IMG/VR virus record: IMGVR_UViG_3300006622_000584
Span: 1 to 25,281 of that record
Source of the DNA: a virus
DNA: 25,281 bases
Reading direction: 5' to 3' (one strand)
Under the pieces are notes generated by a model that saw nothing but the letters and a program-made list of their open reading frames with translations, made no database searches and was not told where the DNA came from. Each line of letters starts with the position of its first letter. The first letter of the stretch is position 1. Positions 1 to 6,965 of the stretch are shown here, piece by piece. The position numbers were made by a program, and so were the translations under genes.

Positions 1-25
1 ATATTTTGTTATAAATATATAAAAA

Positions 26-424
26 TTAAGCTAAATTATATTTTTGTTTATATTTACTAATAAATGATTTACCTACTCCTACTTCTAACCATTCAGCAAT
101 AGTTGGTATACCAGGTATTTTTTTAGATGTAAGAACATAATCAATATTTTTATTAATTACTTTCATTTTAGTTTTAGCATTAGAACGATTTGATGTTTTA
201 AATACCACAACTACAGGATTTTTACCATACATTCGTTGATCAATTTTAGGTTTAGATTGTCTAGTACCTTTAGGTGGAATATGTTCCCATGAATAGGGAC
301 CATTTTCTGATTTAGATCTATCAAATTTAATAATTGATCTAGACCCATCATAATCAGTACTATCTATAACCCATTTATCTAATCTTTCTACTTGCTCACT
401 TGGTCTACCTCTATTTTCTGCCAT
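26..424 (-). CDS. Hypothetical phage protein, 132 aa
   Basis: I do not recognise this protein. It is basic, with a charged, low-hydrophobicity N-terminal half and no signal peptide or membrane segment. The last ~35 residues (IPTIAEWLEVGVGKSFISKY) could form a small helix-turn-helix-like bundle, but this is only an impression. Its start lies 2 nt after the stop of the upstream 136-aa gene, so the two are very likely cotranscribed from the promoter near 1.3 kb. The leader has no Shine-Dalgarno match. Only 25 AT-rich bases lie beyond its stop before the window ends. Confidence 0.75.
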   Translation of the reverse strand: MAENRGRPSEQVERLDKWVIDSTDYDGSRSIIKFDRSKSENGPYSWEHIPPKGTRQSKPKIDQRMYGKNPVVVVFKTSNRSNAKTKMKVINKNIDYVLTSKKIPGIPTIAEWLEVGVGKSFISKYKQKYNLA

Positions 425-426
425 AA

Positions 427-837
427 TTAACTTAATTTAAATATATTATACAAACGTTTAGCACCTGTAAATCCATATTTGTTATTTAATTTTTCATGTA
501 AATCAAAATCTAATACTTCATTACATCTATTAACAAAATCAATAGTACAACCTTTAAGTGAAGTAGCTACTTCAACAATTTCTTTAGCCATTTCTTTAGG
601 TAATGCTATATTTTCCCTTTCATATTTAGACTCATATGGTTTTGATTCACCATCACCTTCACCACGATTTATTTCAGCATGTACTATTTCATGCCATTCA
701 ACTAAAGGGTGTCTAATCAAGTCTTGAACATTACTAAATAATACTTCTTTTGATTTTGATTTGTTTTTAAGAAAAGTAACAATGTTATACACTGTTGGTT
801 CTTTTTTACCTTCAAATTTTACAATTAATTTATCCAT
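427..837 (-). CDS. Hypothetical phage protein, 136 aa
   Basis: Function unknown. It is a mixed-charge soluble protein with a mid-region HPLVEWHEIVHAEINRG (about residues 43-59). The H-E-x-x-H spacing there superficially resembles a zinc-protease helix, but there is no supporting third ligand, so I do not call it a protease. The start is preceded by AAAGGTTAT directly before ATG, one of three such leaders in this end of the window and closer to a Shine-Dalgarno than most genes here. It follows the SWIM-finger gene by 7 nt and precedes the 132-aa gene by 2 nt, so it is part of the same short operon. Confidence 0.75.
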   Translation of the reverse strand: MDKLIVKFEGKKEPTVYNIVTFLKNKSKSKEVLFSNVQDLIRHPLVEWHEIVHAEINRGEGDGESKPYESKYERENIALPKEMAKEIVEVATSLKGCTIDFVNRCNEVLDFDLHEKLNNKYGFTGAKRLYNIFKLS

Positions 838-844
838 ATAACCT

Positions 845-1288
845 TTATTTATTTATTTTTAATTCTAATGCTTTTATGTGTTTACATTTACCATCAAACG
901 CTCTCCATCTACCTGGACAATTACAATGGAATTTACCTGATTCTGGGTAATATACCGTTTTATACGTTTTATTTGGGTCACTACTACTAGTTGATATTTC
1001 AATTATTGGTTCTTGTCTAACTTTAGGTTTAGGCTTAATCCAATTAATATCACTTAATTCAGTTTCAGGTAATACTTCTTGCCAAGTAGGAACAATATAT
1101 CTTTTACCACCGGTATTTAACAAACTTGGAGGTAGTAATTCATGTTTGTATTCATATCTAAATACTCTAACACCAATATAATTACCTAAACCTTTTGGAT
1201 TAATACTAAATGCTTTACCTTTAACACCAGGTATTATCCTTGTTCTTACATTACCGTGTTTATTATAATTTTTAAATTCGTATAACAT
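845..1288 (-). CDS. SWIM zinc-finger-like small protein
   Basis: A 147-aa protein whose C-terminus carries a CxCx(n)CxH signature: C122, C124, C135 and H137, followed by a short helix. This fits the SWIM zinc-finger pattern known from SWI2/SNF2, MuDR and bacterial DNA-associated proteins, where it binds nucleic acid or protein. The N-terminal ~70 residues (beta-rich, with NYIGVRVFRYEY) are not recognised. It is the first gene after a well-formed promoter at 1303-1337, with leader AGAGGTTATG, and leads a three-gene operon (this gene, 136 aa, 132 aa). A role in binding phage or host nucleic acid is inference from the finger alone. Confidence 0.7.
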   Translation of the reverse strand: MLYEFKNYNKHGNVRTRIIPGVKGKAFSINPKGLGNYIGVRVFRYEYKHELLPPSLLNTGGKRYIVPTWQEVLPETELSDINWIKPKPKVRQEPIIEISTSSSDPNKTYKTVYYPESGKFHCNCPGRWRAFDGKCKHIKALELKINK

Positions 1289-1463
1289 AACCTCTATTTA
1301 CTGTGTAAATATACGAAAAATAATTATGGGAACCAAATTGGTTCCCATTTTTCTTATGTTTTTCTTTTCTATAGTATTTTTTCTTATTCCTATGAGGTGT
1401 AGGAAGTTTCATAGCATCATTCCATTCATGCTGTGTAAGTATTATTTGTTTTAATTTTTTCAT
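1272..1463 (-). CDS. Small basic protein, 63 aa (boundaries uncertain)
   Basis: From ATG at 1463 the frame encodes a Lys/Arg-rich peptide including HEWNDAMKLPTPHRNKKKYY, which reads like real protein rather than random AT-rich sequence. It has no recognised domain. Two things are odd. It overlaps the upstream 53-aa gene by 38 nt, and its last ~20 codons run through the inverted repeat and the promoter at 1303-1348. Starting at the internal ATG at 1412 (46 aa) would remove the overlap. A shift of one base just before the hairpin would meet a TAA near 1354, so the true end may be earlier if there is a frameshift. Confidence 0.4.
   Translation of the reverse strand: MKKLKQIILTQHEWNDAMKLPTPHRNKKKYYRKEKHKKNGNQFGSHNYFSYIYTVNRGYVIRI
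1303..1337 (-). promoter_or_regulatory. Bacteroidota-type promoter, copy 1
   Basis: Reading the minus strand there is TTTGGTT, then TATATTTACAC, with exactly 20 nt between TTTG (1334-1337) and TATATTTA (1306-1313). This fits the Bacteroides/Flavobacterium pattern of TTTG near -33 and TAnnTTTG near -7. It is nearly the same as the 35-nt element at 3827-3861: both have TTTGGTT plus a C-run upstream and TTCGTATATTYACAC downstream. It sits just ahead of the SWIM-finger gene, with room for a short leader ending AGAGGTT. Repetition of the same two-box element at two operon starts is the main support. Confidence 0.7.
1326..1348 (-). terminator. Inverted repeat, possible terminator
   Basis: Arms ATGGGAACC (1326-1334) and GGTTCCCAT (1340-1348) form a perfect 9-bp stem with a 5-nt AAATT loop. 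The pairing extends further if drawn as a palindrome. On the minus strand the stem is followed by AATTATTTTTCG, a modest T-tract; on the plus strand by ATTTTTC. It lies between two operons and immediately ahead of promoter copy 1, a usual terminator-promoter layout. However, one arm also contains the -33 TTTGGTT, so it may instead be an operator. Which strand it acts on is not shown by the sequence. Confidence 0.5.
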
Positions 1464-1587
1464 CTTTAATTGATTGTAAGTCAAGTGTTAATGCTAGACA
1501 TAAATTTTTTAATTGTCCTGCATTATGTATAGCTAAAAAATCTTCATCAGACAAATTATTAAATAGAGTTATAGTACTTAAATCCAT
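1426..1587 (-). CDS. Hypothetical small protein, 53 aa
   Basis: The protein begins MDLSTITLFNNLSDEDFLAI and is acidic to neutral, with no known domain. The same frame stays open upstream to an ATG at 1620, but that would overlap the 44-aa gene by 32 nt. The ATG at 1587 lies 1 nt after that gene's TAA, matching the tight spacing of the rest of the window, so I chose it. The IHNAGQLKNLCLALT stretch could be an amphipathic helix. Function unknown. Confidence 0.5.
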   Translation of the reverse strand: MDLSTITLFNNLSDEDFLAIHNAGQLKNLCLALTLDLQSIKDEKIKTNNTYTA

Positions 1588-1588
1588 A

Positions 1589-1723
1589 TTATCTCCCTTG
1601 ACCACGATATGCTTTGACATAGTTTTTGCTTTTTTTTAATTTGCTTGATTTACTTTTAGCATGCACCCCAGGGCGTTTTTTTCTACTATTTGGTTTGTAA
1701 TTGTTTACAACTATTCTTGCCAT
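1589..1723 (-). CDS. Small, very basic protein, 44 aa
   Basis: Translating the minus strand from ATG at 1723 gives a 44-aa, Lys/Arg/Ser-rich protein starting MARIVVNNYKPNSRKKRPG and ending AYRGQGR before TAA. Despite its size it is convincing: it fills the gap between the lytic transglycosylase and the next gene with 21-nt and 1-nt spacings, its leader AAAAAAGATT-ATG matches other starts here, and the region is more G+C-rich (CCCTGGGGTGC) than its surroundings, as expected for constrained codons. Extreme basicity suggests RNA or DNA binding or a ribosomal-protein-like role, but no family is assigned. Confidence 0.65.
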   Translation of the reverse strand: MARIVVNNYKPNSRKKRPGVHAKSKSSKLKKSKNYVKAYRGQGR

Positions 1724-1744
1724 AATCTTTTTTGATTATACATA

Positions 1745-2341
1745 TTATAAATTTAAATAATAACCACTAAATTGTTCCATATATGTTGTCATTTTTGTCC
1801 CAAACCCATCTTCAAATTCTTTTCCTTTTCTAAAGAATTTCTTTACATTACCCTGACCTGCTAAATGTGCCGCCGCCAGTATTCCTGATTCGGTAATATA
1901 CACCCCATTTATTGTTTGACCACAGTATTTTTCAATTTGTTTCTTTAATTTTTTATGATTATGTTCTAATAAAGCTTGCATTGCTTTTTCTTGGATATAA
2001 GGACTATTTAAAAATTCATCTGAGGTAACTTTAAATCCTAACCCTTTTAATGTTGATTTCCCAAACTGATATCTACCCATATACCCATACTTGTTTACAA
2101 TATTATATCTATTACCTGATTCTCTAAATCCAATAGCATCTAAAAAATCATGGTGAGATTTAATTTCTAATTCAACCTTAGGTATCGTTAACGGGGTAAT
2201 TTCAATAGGGACTATATCTTTAACGGGTAATTTTACAATGGGGTTTGTTACTACTCTATACACTGAAGTAAATGCCATTAGTGAAAATAAGGATAGAGCA
2301 AATAATATAAATATTGCAGTACTATCTAATTTATTTTTCAT
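1745..2341 (-). CDS. Membrane-anchored lytic transglycosylase-like protein
   Basis: A 198-aa protein with an N-terminal hydrophobic helix (about residues 9-27, after KNK) and no obvious signal-peptidase site, then a Pro/Ile-rich linker (residues 33-60) and a lysozyme-like domain. In that domain DAIGFRESGN supplies the likely catalytic Glu74, followed by YGYMGRYQFGKSTL (residues 85-98). AHLAGQGNVKKFF (158-170) resembles the A-G-x-x-N-V motif of soluble lytic transglycosylases. It should cleave peptidoglycan glycan strands. A signal anchor suggests action from the inner membrane facing the periplasm, during lysis or DNA entry. It follows a 104-aa gene by 2 nt. Family assignment is from motifs only. 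Confidence 0.7.
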   Translation of the reverse strand: MKNKLDSTAIFILFALSLFSLMAFTSVYRVVTNPIVKLPVKDIVPIEITPLTIPKVELEIKSHHDFLDAIGFRESGNRYNIVNKYGYMGRYQFGKSTLKGLGFKVTSDEFLNSPYIQEKAMQALLEHNHKKLKKQIEKYCGQTINGVYITESGILAAAHLAGQGNVKKFFRKGKEFEDGFGTKMTTYMEQFSGYYLNL

Positions 2342-2343
2342 AA

Positions 2344-2658
2344 TTAAGATTTTAATTTTAAGTAATCTAATGCCTTAACTATTTTAGAACAACGTTCATA
2401 ATCTTCATATTCTTCCATTGTAATTAAATTTTGTTCTAATGTTTCAACCATATCAGGACGATCAATAATAATATCATAAATCATATCTTCATCCTTAGTG
2501 TAAATTGATACTACAGGAATTTGCTTTCGTTTTGTTTTTAAATTATCTAAAGCAATATCTACAATTAAATCATTTAATTCTTTCATTCCATCTTTAAAGA
2601 TATTATTTAGTTGTTCTGTAGTATCGAATTCCCAATTGTGTTCAAATTCTATTTTCAT
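2344..2658 (-). CDS. Hypothetical acidic protein, 104 aa
   Basis: Not recognised. The protein is strongly acidic and predicted mostly helical, with a hydrophobic stretch LNDLIVDIALDNL around residues 28-40 that is probably amphipathic rather than transmembrane, and a C-terminal region rich in Glu/Asp/Tyr. It has no Cys-pair motif and no nucleotide-binding loop. It is 2 nt after the 59-aa gene and 2 nt before the transglycosylase gene, so it is cotranscribed with both. A small regulatory or structural role is possible but nothing in the sequence decides it. Confidence 0.7.
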   Translation of the reverse strand: MKIEFEHNWEFDTTEQLNNIFKDGMKELNDLIVDIALDNLKTKRKQIPVVSIYTKDEDMIYDIIIDRPDMVETLEQNLITMEEYEDYERCSKIVKALDYLKLKS

Positions 2659-2660
2659 AA

Positions 2661-2840
2661 TTAAAAGTTTTTAAGAAAGTCACCTTTCATTGTTTTTGAT
2701 TTTAATTGATTTGCTTTTTCATCATTTTTAAGCAATTTATCAGTTAATTTTTCCAAATGCCTAGATTTTTGTTTATCATAATCACGAGTGATTTTATGAT
2801 GTTTTTTTTCTAGTGATCTAGCTCTTCTTGCTTTTTTCAT
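2661..2840 (-). CDS. Small basic helical protein, 59 aa
   Basis: ATG at 2840 overlaps the TGA of the upstream HNH gene in an ATGA arrangement, a common sign of translational coupling. The frame then runs 59 codons to TAA at 2661, leaving 2 nt before the next gene. The product starts MKKARRARSLEKKHHKITRD and is rich in Lys and Arg with a heptad-like Leu spacing (HLEKLTDKLL), so a short coiled coil is plausible. It fills an otherwise empty 178-nt gap. No family recognised. Confidence 0.6.
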   Translation of the reverse strand: MKKARRARSLEKKHHKITRDYDKQKSRHLEKLTDKLLKNDEKANQLKSKTMKGDFLKNF

Positions 2841-3454
2841 ATTCTACTTATGTATTGGTTTGGATCATCTTCATTATCTCCATCTAAACCTAATTCTTTT
2901 AAACGTTGTAAATGGTAATCATCTACTTCCCATTCTACTTTTTCACTTGTACCAAAATGTTCTTGTTTAGATTCTATTTGTTTAACATCTTTATCATTAA
3001 AAATATCCCCTACAGTTAAAAAATAGTGGTTATAACATAATAGCTGAACGTTATCTAGGCTGTAATTATTGCTATTATTATCTTTGAAATGAAGTAACAA
3101 AGGCATTTTATAATCTAATACTCGCCTTTCTTTAAAAGAACATACAGCACATTCCTCTGATAAATATCCCTGTTCTATTAAAGCGTACTTAAGTTTATTA
3201 GGATCAAATGAAGATGCAGCTATTCTACCTTCAATTATTTCTAACATATGGGGCATTTTTTTAGGCCCTTTTAAAAATTTAGGAATACCTTTACCACTTT
3301 GATTTTTATGTCCATCAAATAATTTATATAGCTTAGCCCATTTCTTATAGTGTTGATATGACACATGAAGATATCTAGCGGCAGCCATATTTGATTTTGT
3401 CTTGGCTTGGGCAGCTAAAATTTGTTCTTTTGATAGTGGTTTTGCCTTAGGCAT
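2837..3454 (-). CDS. HTH plus HNH-like zinc protein
   Basis: A 205-aa protein. Residues ~8-45 (QILAAQAKTKSNMAAARYLH then VSYQHYKKW) look like a helix-turn-helix. The middle holds a zinc-stabilised HNH/beta-beta-alpha fold: C102xxC105, the LLHFKD His122, NYSLDN Asn135, and C140-Y-N-H143. That spacing (CxxC, H, N, CxxH) matches small HNH endonucleases of phages. A DNA nickase or endonuclease, possibly a free-standing homing enzyme, is the likely activity; a DNA-binding regulator that has kept only the zinc fold is the alternative. Its ATG shares one base with the stop of the upstream zinc-finger gene. Confidence 0.65.
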   Translation of the reverse strand: MPKAKPLSKEQILAAQAKTKSNMAAARYLHVSYQHYKKWAKLYKLFDGHKNQSGKGIPKFLKGPKKMPHMLEIIEGRIAASSFDPNKLKYALIEQGYLSEECAVCSFKERRVLDYKMPLLLHFKDNNSNNYSLDNVQLLCYNHYFLTVGDIFNDKDVKQIESKQEHFGTSEKVEWEVDDYHLQRLKELGLDGDNEDDPNQYISRI

Positions 3455-3804
3455 TAGCTTCTATCTTTATCTGTATTATTAATAATTTTATATGGGCCTT
3501 GTAGATTACGATCTTCTTTATCCATATTTAACATTTCAGCTTTAGCAGTTTTTTTATCTCCCCTTTCTAATGCAGATGCTACAATAAATTCTTCATATTG
3601 GTCTTCTTCCATTATAAAAGTTTCAGTCCAAGTATGATCACCTGATCCCCTTGTTATAGGAACACCACGTTTAGCACCTACTGTTGAGCAATTAACACAT
3701 ACTTTATAACCATATTTAGTTAATCTTAATTCTGGCATTGCAGTACCGCATTTAATACAAGGGATCATTTTCATTTTAACTGGAGTTTTAATAGTCTGTC
3801 GCAT
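3454..3804 (-). CDS. DksA/TraR-like zinc-finger protein
   Basis: A 116-aa protein with a treble-clef finger near the N-terminus: C16xxC19 and C36xxC39. The text between them (TAMPELRLTKYGYKVCVNC) resembles the DksA/TraR finger, including the P-E-x-R-L piece. The long N-terminal coiled coil of DksA is absent, so it cannot be a full DksA equivalent. The C-terminal half is acidic and unknown. DksA/TraR proteins bind in the RNA polymerase secondary channel; whether this short version binds polymerase is inference. It is the first gene after promoter copy 2, with leader AAAGGTTATATATTT before ATG. Confidence 0.6.
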   Translation of the reverse strand: MRQTIKTPVKMKMIPCIKCGTAMPELRLTKYGYKVCVNCSTVGAKRGVPITRGSGDHTWTETFIMEEDQYEEFIVASALERGDKKTAKAEMLNMDKEDRNLQGPYKIINNTDKDRS

Positions 3805-3826
3805 AAATATATAACCTTTAAATTAG

Positions 3827-3861
3827 GTGTGAATATACGAACAAGAAATAGGGAAACCAAA
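3827..3861 (-). promoter_or_regulatory. Bacteroidota-type promoter, copy 2
   Basis: On the minus strand TTTG (3858-3861) and TATATTCA (3830-3837) are separated by exactly 20 nt. The whole 35-nt element closely matches the one at 1303-1337 (TTTGGTT, C-run, then TTCGTATATTYACAC). It lies in the 58-nt gap between the end of the glycan cassette and the zinc-finger gene, the largest gap in the window, so it probably restarts transcription for the small-gene cluster. No good terminator stem precedes it, so read-through from the cassette is also likely. Confidence 0.7.
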
Positions 3862-3862
3862 T

Positions 3863-5194
3863 TTATTCAAAGAGAAATTTACTCGTATCAAATAAATATT
3901 GTTTATTATTTAAGTGGTTTTTATTATAATCTACTAAATTATTAACTGTAATTTTAAAACTACCTATTGTATAAGTGCCTTTATAATTATCTGGGTTAGA
4001 TTTTATTAAGTTATCAAATATAACATTTGAATTAGCTATAAAGTCATTATTTTCTTGACTACTCATTCCCTTAGATAGTGAATACATATCTGTTTCTATA
4101 ATTATGTCTTTATCTTTAGACCATTTTTCTCCAACAACTATTTTATCTTCAGCATCTTTACCCATAAATGTTGATCTTAATTTATCCCAATCTTGTTGAG
4201 TATATTTCCAACGTTTATTAGTATAATAATGACTATCAAAGTTAGTTAAATTAACTAAAGCATCTTTAACAGGTTCTTCATTTAACATTATATTATCAAA
4301 GTAAGGTTCTATTCCTGATAGTAATCCTATATTTGGAGATGAATTGATATCTACAAACAAATGAGTTTTATATTTTGGTTTATATTCATGTCCAAAATAA
4401 CCCCATTTTCTAATAAAACGTTTTAGTTCTTCTTGATCTGCTCTGCCCTGCCAACCATTAGTTATTTCTACTTGCTTATCATTATTTTTATACCATTCTT
4501 TTCCTCTAGAAGAAACACAAGTATAATGGTATACACTAGCATTCCAAGTTTCTAAAGCATTTAATTCACAGGCAGCTAAACGAATAATAAAATCAGAATC
4601 TTCTCTTGAACATCTAAATCGAGTATCAAATCCTCCTAACTTATCAAAATATGTTTTTTTATATAAACCAAAAGGAGCAAAATGACCATAAACTAATGGT
4701 CTATTTTCTTTAGTTAAATTTTTAGCAAATTCCATAAATTCATCATATTGGAATTCATCAGGTGTTAATCCAAAGCTTTTAGTAATTTTTTCAGGTGATT
4801 CTGGATGAATAGGAGGTTCTATTCTTGCCATAGTAATCACTCTATTATCGTCTTCAGCTAATGCTTCCAAGAAATATTTATCAAATTCAGGACTAACAAC
4901 CATATCAGATTGTAGATAACAAACAATATCATTTGAAGCATTTCCAAATAATATTGAAATATTCTTTTGATACCCAATTCTATACCCTGTTGTATTTTTA
5001 TGTATTTTAATATTAGGTTTATTTTTCCTATAATCTAACAATTTTTCATATGTGTTTTGATTATCGGAATCAATTAACACTAATACTTCATGTTTTTCGA
5101 ACTGGGTGTTAGCTACTAAACTATCTAATAAACCAATAACATAATCTTTTTCATTATTGGCTGTTGTTATACAAAAACTAATTGGTTGCATCAT
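3863..5194 (-). CDS. Family 2 glycosyltransferase with C-terminal extension
   Basis: A 443-aa protein with a GT-A domain: ISFCITTANNE at residues 5-15, LVLIDSD (38-43), a YLQSDMVVS segment holding the metal-binding acidic motif (Asp97), GGFDTRF (187-193) and SREDSDF (196-202) with the catalytic Glu/Asp. No transmembrane helix is present, so it works in the cytoplasm. The last ~190 residues do not belong to the GT-A core and are unrecognised. It transfers a nucleotide sugar to an unknown acceptor. It is the last gene of the glycan cassette and its start overlaps the upstream reductase gene by 17 nt, implying coupled translation. Confidence 0.85.
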   Translation of the reverse strand: MMQPISFCITTANNEKDYVIGLLDSLVANTQFEKHEVLVLIDSDNQNTYEKLLDYRKNKPNIKIHKNTTGYRIGYQKNISILFGNASNDIVCYLQSDMVVSPEFDKYFLEALAEDDNRVITMARIEPPIHPESPEKITKSFGLTPDEFQYDEFMEFAKNLTKENRPLVYGHFAPFGLYKKTYFDKLGGFDTRFRCSREDSDFIIRLAACELNALETWNASVYHYTCVSSRGKEWYKNNDKQVEITNGWQGRADQEELKRFIRKWGYFGHEYKPKYKTHLFVDINSSPNIGLLSGIEPYFDNIMLNEEPVKDALVNLTNFDSHYYTNKRWKYTQQDWDKLRSTFMGKDAEDKIVVGEKWSKDKDIIIETDMYSLSKGMSSQENNDFIANSNVIFDNLIKSNPDNYKGTYTIGSFKITVNNLVDYNKNHLNNKQYLFDTSKFLFE

Positions 5195-5963
5195 ATACTT
5201 TATTTATTCCTTGTTTTAGCCCTATTAAATCTAAATTATAATTTTTAAATTTACCAGTATAGGGTTTACCTAATTCTTTATTATTAATTTTTATTTCACA
5301 GTAATGATTATTTCTAGTATTAATATATTCAGCTATTTCTTTTAGAGTATAGCTTTCTTCATAACAACAATCTATTACTTTAATATCAGGGTTCAATATA
5401 ATATGTTTTACTATGGTAGCCAAATCATCCATATAAATAAAATCAAATAATTTATTTTGATGAATTACCATTGGTTCTTTATTTTTGTATTTATTTAAAC
5501 AAGTTTTAATAAATCTAGTATCCCATTCATTTTCATCAAATACACCAAATACTCTAATATTATTTAGTTTGGGATCATTTTTAATAACATCCCAAATGAT
5601 AGCTTTGCTTAACCCATAAGGATTAGAAGGATTATTTAATTCAGCCCCAGAACCAAAACTTATTAGTTGACCAAATCTATCTTTATTAGCTAATAAATTA
5701 TAAAACATTTTTAAATTGTTGGCTAAAACATCATTTTCATCTTCTTTTAATCTACTTCCCCCACAAATTGCTGTATGGATAATTACATCAAAATAACCAT
5801 ATTTAGATAAAAAATTAGTTGTTGCTTCTCTATTAGTTAGGTCAAAATCATCTCTACCTACTCCTACTATAAAATTGGGATAAATAAAATCAAAATGGGA
5901 TTTTAATTTAGTTAATAAACTACTCCCTACATAACCCTTTTTACCTGTAACTAATATTCTCAT
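5178..5963 (-). CDS. NAD-dependent sugar epimerase/reductase (short)
   Basis: A 261-aa extended short-chain dehydrogenase. GKKGYVG (residues 7-13) is the GxxGxxG nucleotide-binding loop, and SNPYGLSK gives the catalytic Tyr116/Lys120, with Ser in the preceding FGSGAE. FDLTNREATTNFL and the IIHTAICGG segment recall GDP-fucose synthase (Fcl) and RmlD reductases, but at 261 aa it is shorter than typical Fcl (~310-320 aa). In context it could reduce the 4-keto or C4-branch carbonyl of a GDP-sugar, or complete GDP-fucose synthesis after Gmd. It abuts the aldolase gene with no gap. Confidence 0.75.
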   Translation of the reverse strand: MRILVTGKKGYVGSSLLTKLKSHFDFIYPNFIVGVGRDDFDLTNREATTNFLSKYGYFDVIIHTAICGGSRLKEDENDVLANNLKMFYNLLANKDRFGQLISFGSGAELNNPSNPYGLSKAIIWDVIKNDPKLNNIRVFGVFDENEWDTRFIKTCLNKYKNKEPMVIHQNKLFDFIYMDDLATIVKHIILNPDIKVIDCCYEESYTLKEIAEYINTRNNHYCEIKINNKELGKPYTGKFKNYNLDLIGLKQGINKVYDATN

Positions 5964-6965
5964 TTATTTTTTGAGTTTTTGGGCTACTTCTAATATTAAA
6001 TCTTCTTGCCCTGCTACTAATTTTCTATTACCTAATTCAAATATAAGAGAAGAATATTCAATACCATTTAATTTAGAAGCTTTAATAATAGGTCTTTCAA
6101 AACCAGAAAATAATTTATTTAACCCTGTTAATACATTTACTGGGGTTGTTGTAGGTACATTAGGTATTAAATAATCCATTACTTTATCTGCTTCAATTAT
6201 AATTTGTTTAAAATCAATTCCCATATTAAAGTTAGATTTTTCTAATACTGGAAGAAGTACTTCTAGGGGTGCATTACCTGCTCCTGCTCCAAATCCTCTA
6301 ATACAAGCATCTATATACTTAGCTCCATTTTGAGCCGCTACCAAAGAATTAGATACAGCACAACCTAAATTATTATGAGCATGAAAACCAACATCAATAC
6401 TAAGACTTTCAGTTAGTGCTTTAATTCTTTCCTCAACGTCTGAGGGTAAGTAAGTACCTGTTGAATCCATTATAATAACTGCTTCAGCACCATATTGCTC
6501 CATAATTTTAGCATTTTCAACTAATGTTTTAGTATCTGTTAGTGCTGTCATCATTAGCACTCCTAAAGCAGTAACATCTTTATTCTGAAGATATTCTAAA
6601 TGTGATTTACTTAAAGTTGCTTCAGTACAATGGGTAGCAATTCTAACTACATTAACACCCATATCAATTGCTGGTTGGATATCTTTATCTACAGTAGCAA
6701 TACCTGGGATGACATGAACTCCTAATTTACTATTAGTTAATTGTTTTTTTGCTGTTTCAATTATTTCTTTATCAGTATGGGTTGATTTGCCAACTAATAA
6801 TGAAGAAGCACCTAATCCATTTCCATGTCCTACTTCAACAATAGGAATACCTGCTTTATCAGCTGCCTTACAATATTTTTTAATACTATCTAAACTAATA
6901 GTATGTTTTACGCTATGGTTTCCATCTCTAAGAGATGAATCTGTTATAATAATATTATTCATCAT
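5964..6965 (-). CDS. DmpG/MhpE-like 4-hydroxy-2-oxovalerate aldolase
   Basis: A 333-aa HMGL-like TIM-barrel aldolase. SLRDGNHSVKH (residues 11-21) carries R13, D14 and H21, matching the metal/substrate Arg-Asp and catalytic His of DmpG. GFHAHNNLG supplies metal ligands H195 and H197, and GAGAGNAPLEV (226-236) is the family signature. Characterised relatives split 4-hydroxy-2-oxopentanoate to pyruvate and acetaldehyde, or run in reverse, with a partner acetaldehyde dehydrogenase that takes acetaldehyde by channelling. That partner is encoded immediately upstream with an 11-nt overlap. In a glycan cassette the pair probably serves sugar synthesis rather than aromatic degradation, possibly making the 2-oxo-acid used by the neighbouring ThDP enzyme. 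This last step is inference. Confidence 0.88.
   Translation of the reverse strand: MMNNIIITDSSLRDGNHSVKHTISLDSIKKYCKAADKAGIPIVEVGHGNGLGASSLLVGKSTHTDKEIIETAKKQLTNSKLGVHVIPGIATVDKDIQPAIDMGVNVVRIATHCTEATLSKSHLEYLQNKDVTALGVLMMTALTDTKTLVENAKIMEQYGAEAVIIMDSTGTYLPSDVEERIKALTESLSIDVGFHAHNNLGCAVSNSLVAAQNGAKYIDACIRGFGAGAGNAPLEVLLPVLEKSNFNMGIDFKQIIIEADKVMDYLIPNVPTTTPVNVLTGLNKLFSGFERPIIKASKLNGIEYSSLIFELGNRKLVAGQEDLILEVAQKLKK

Noticed and set aside
10-17. TATAAATA, identical to the T4 late promoter -10 box, on the plus strand.
   Set aside because: All genes here read on the minus strand, so it points away from any gene in the window, and such an 8-mer is expected by chance in AT-rich sequence.
427-837. 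HEIVH in the 136-aa protein as a zinc metalloprotease motif.
   Set aside because: The spacing fits HExxH but there is no downstream ligand or other family feature, and five-residue matches are common.
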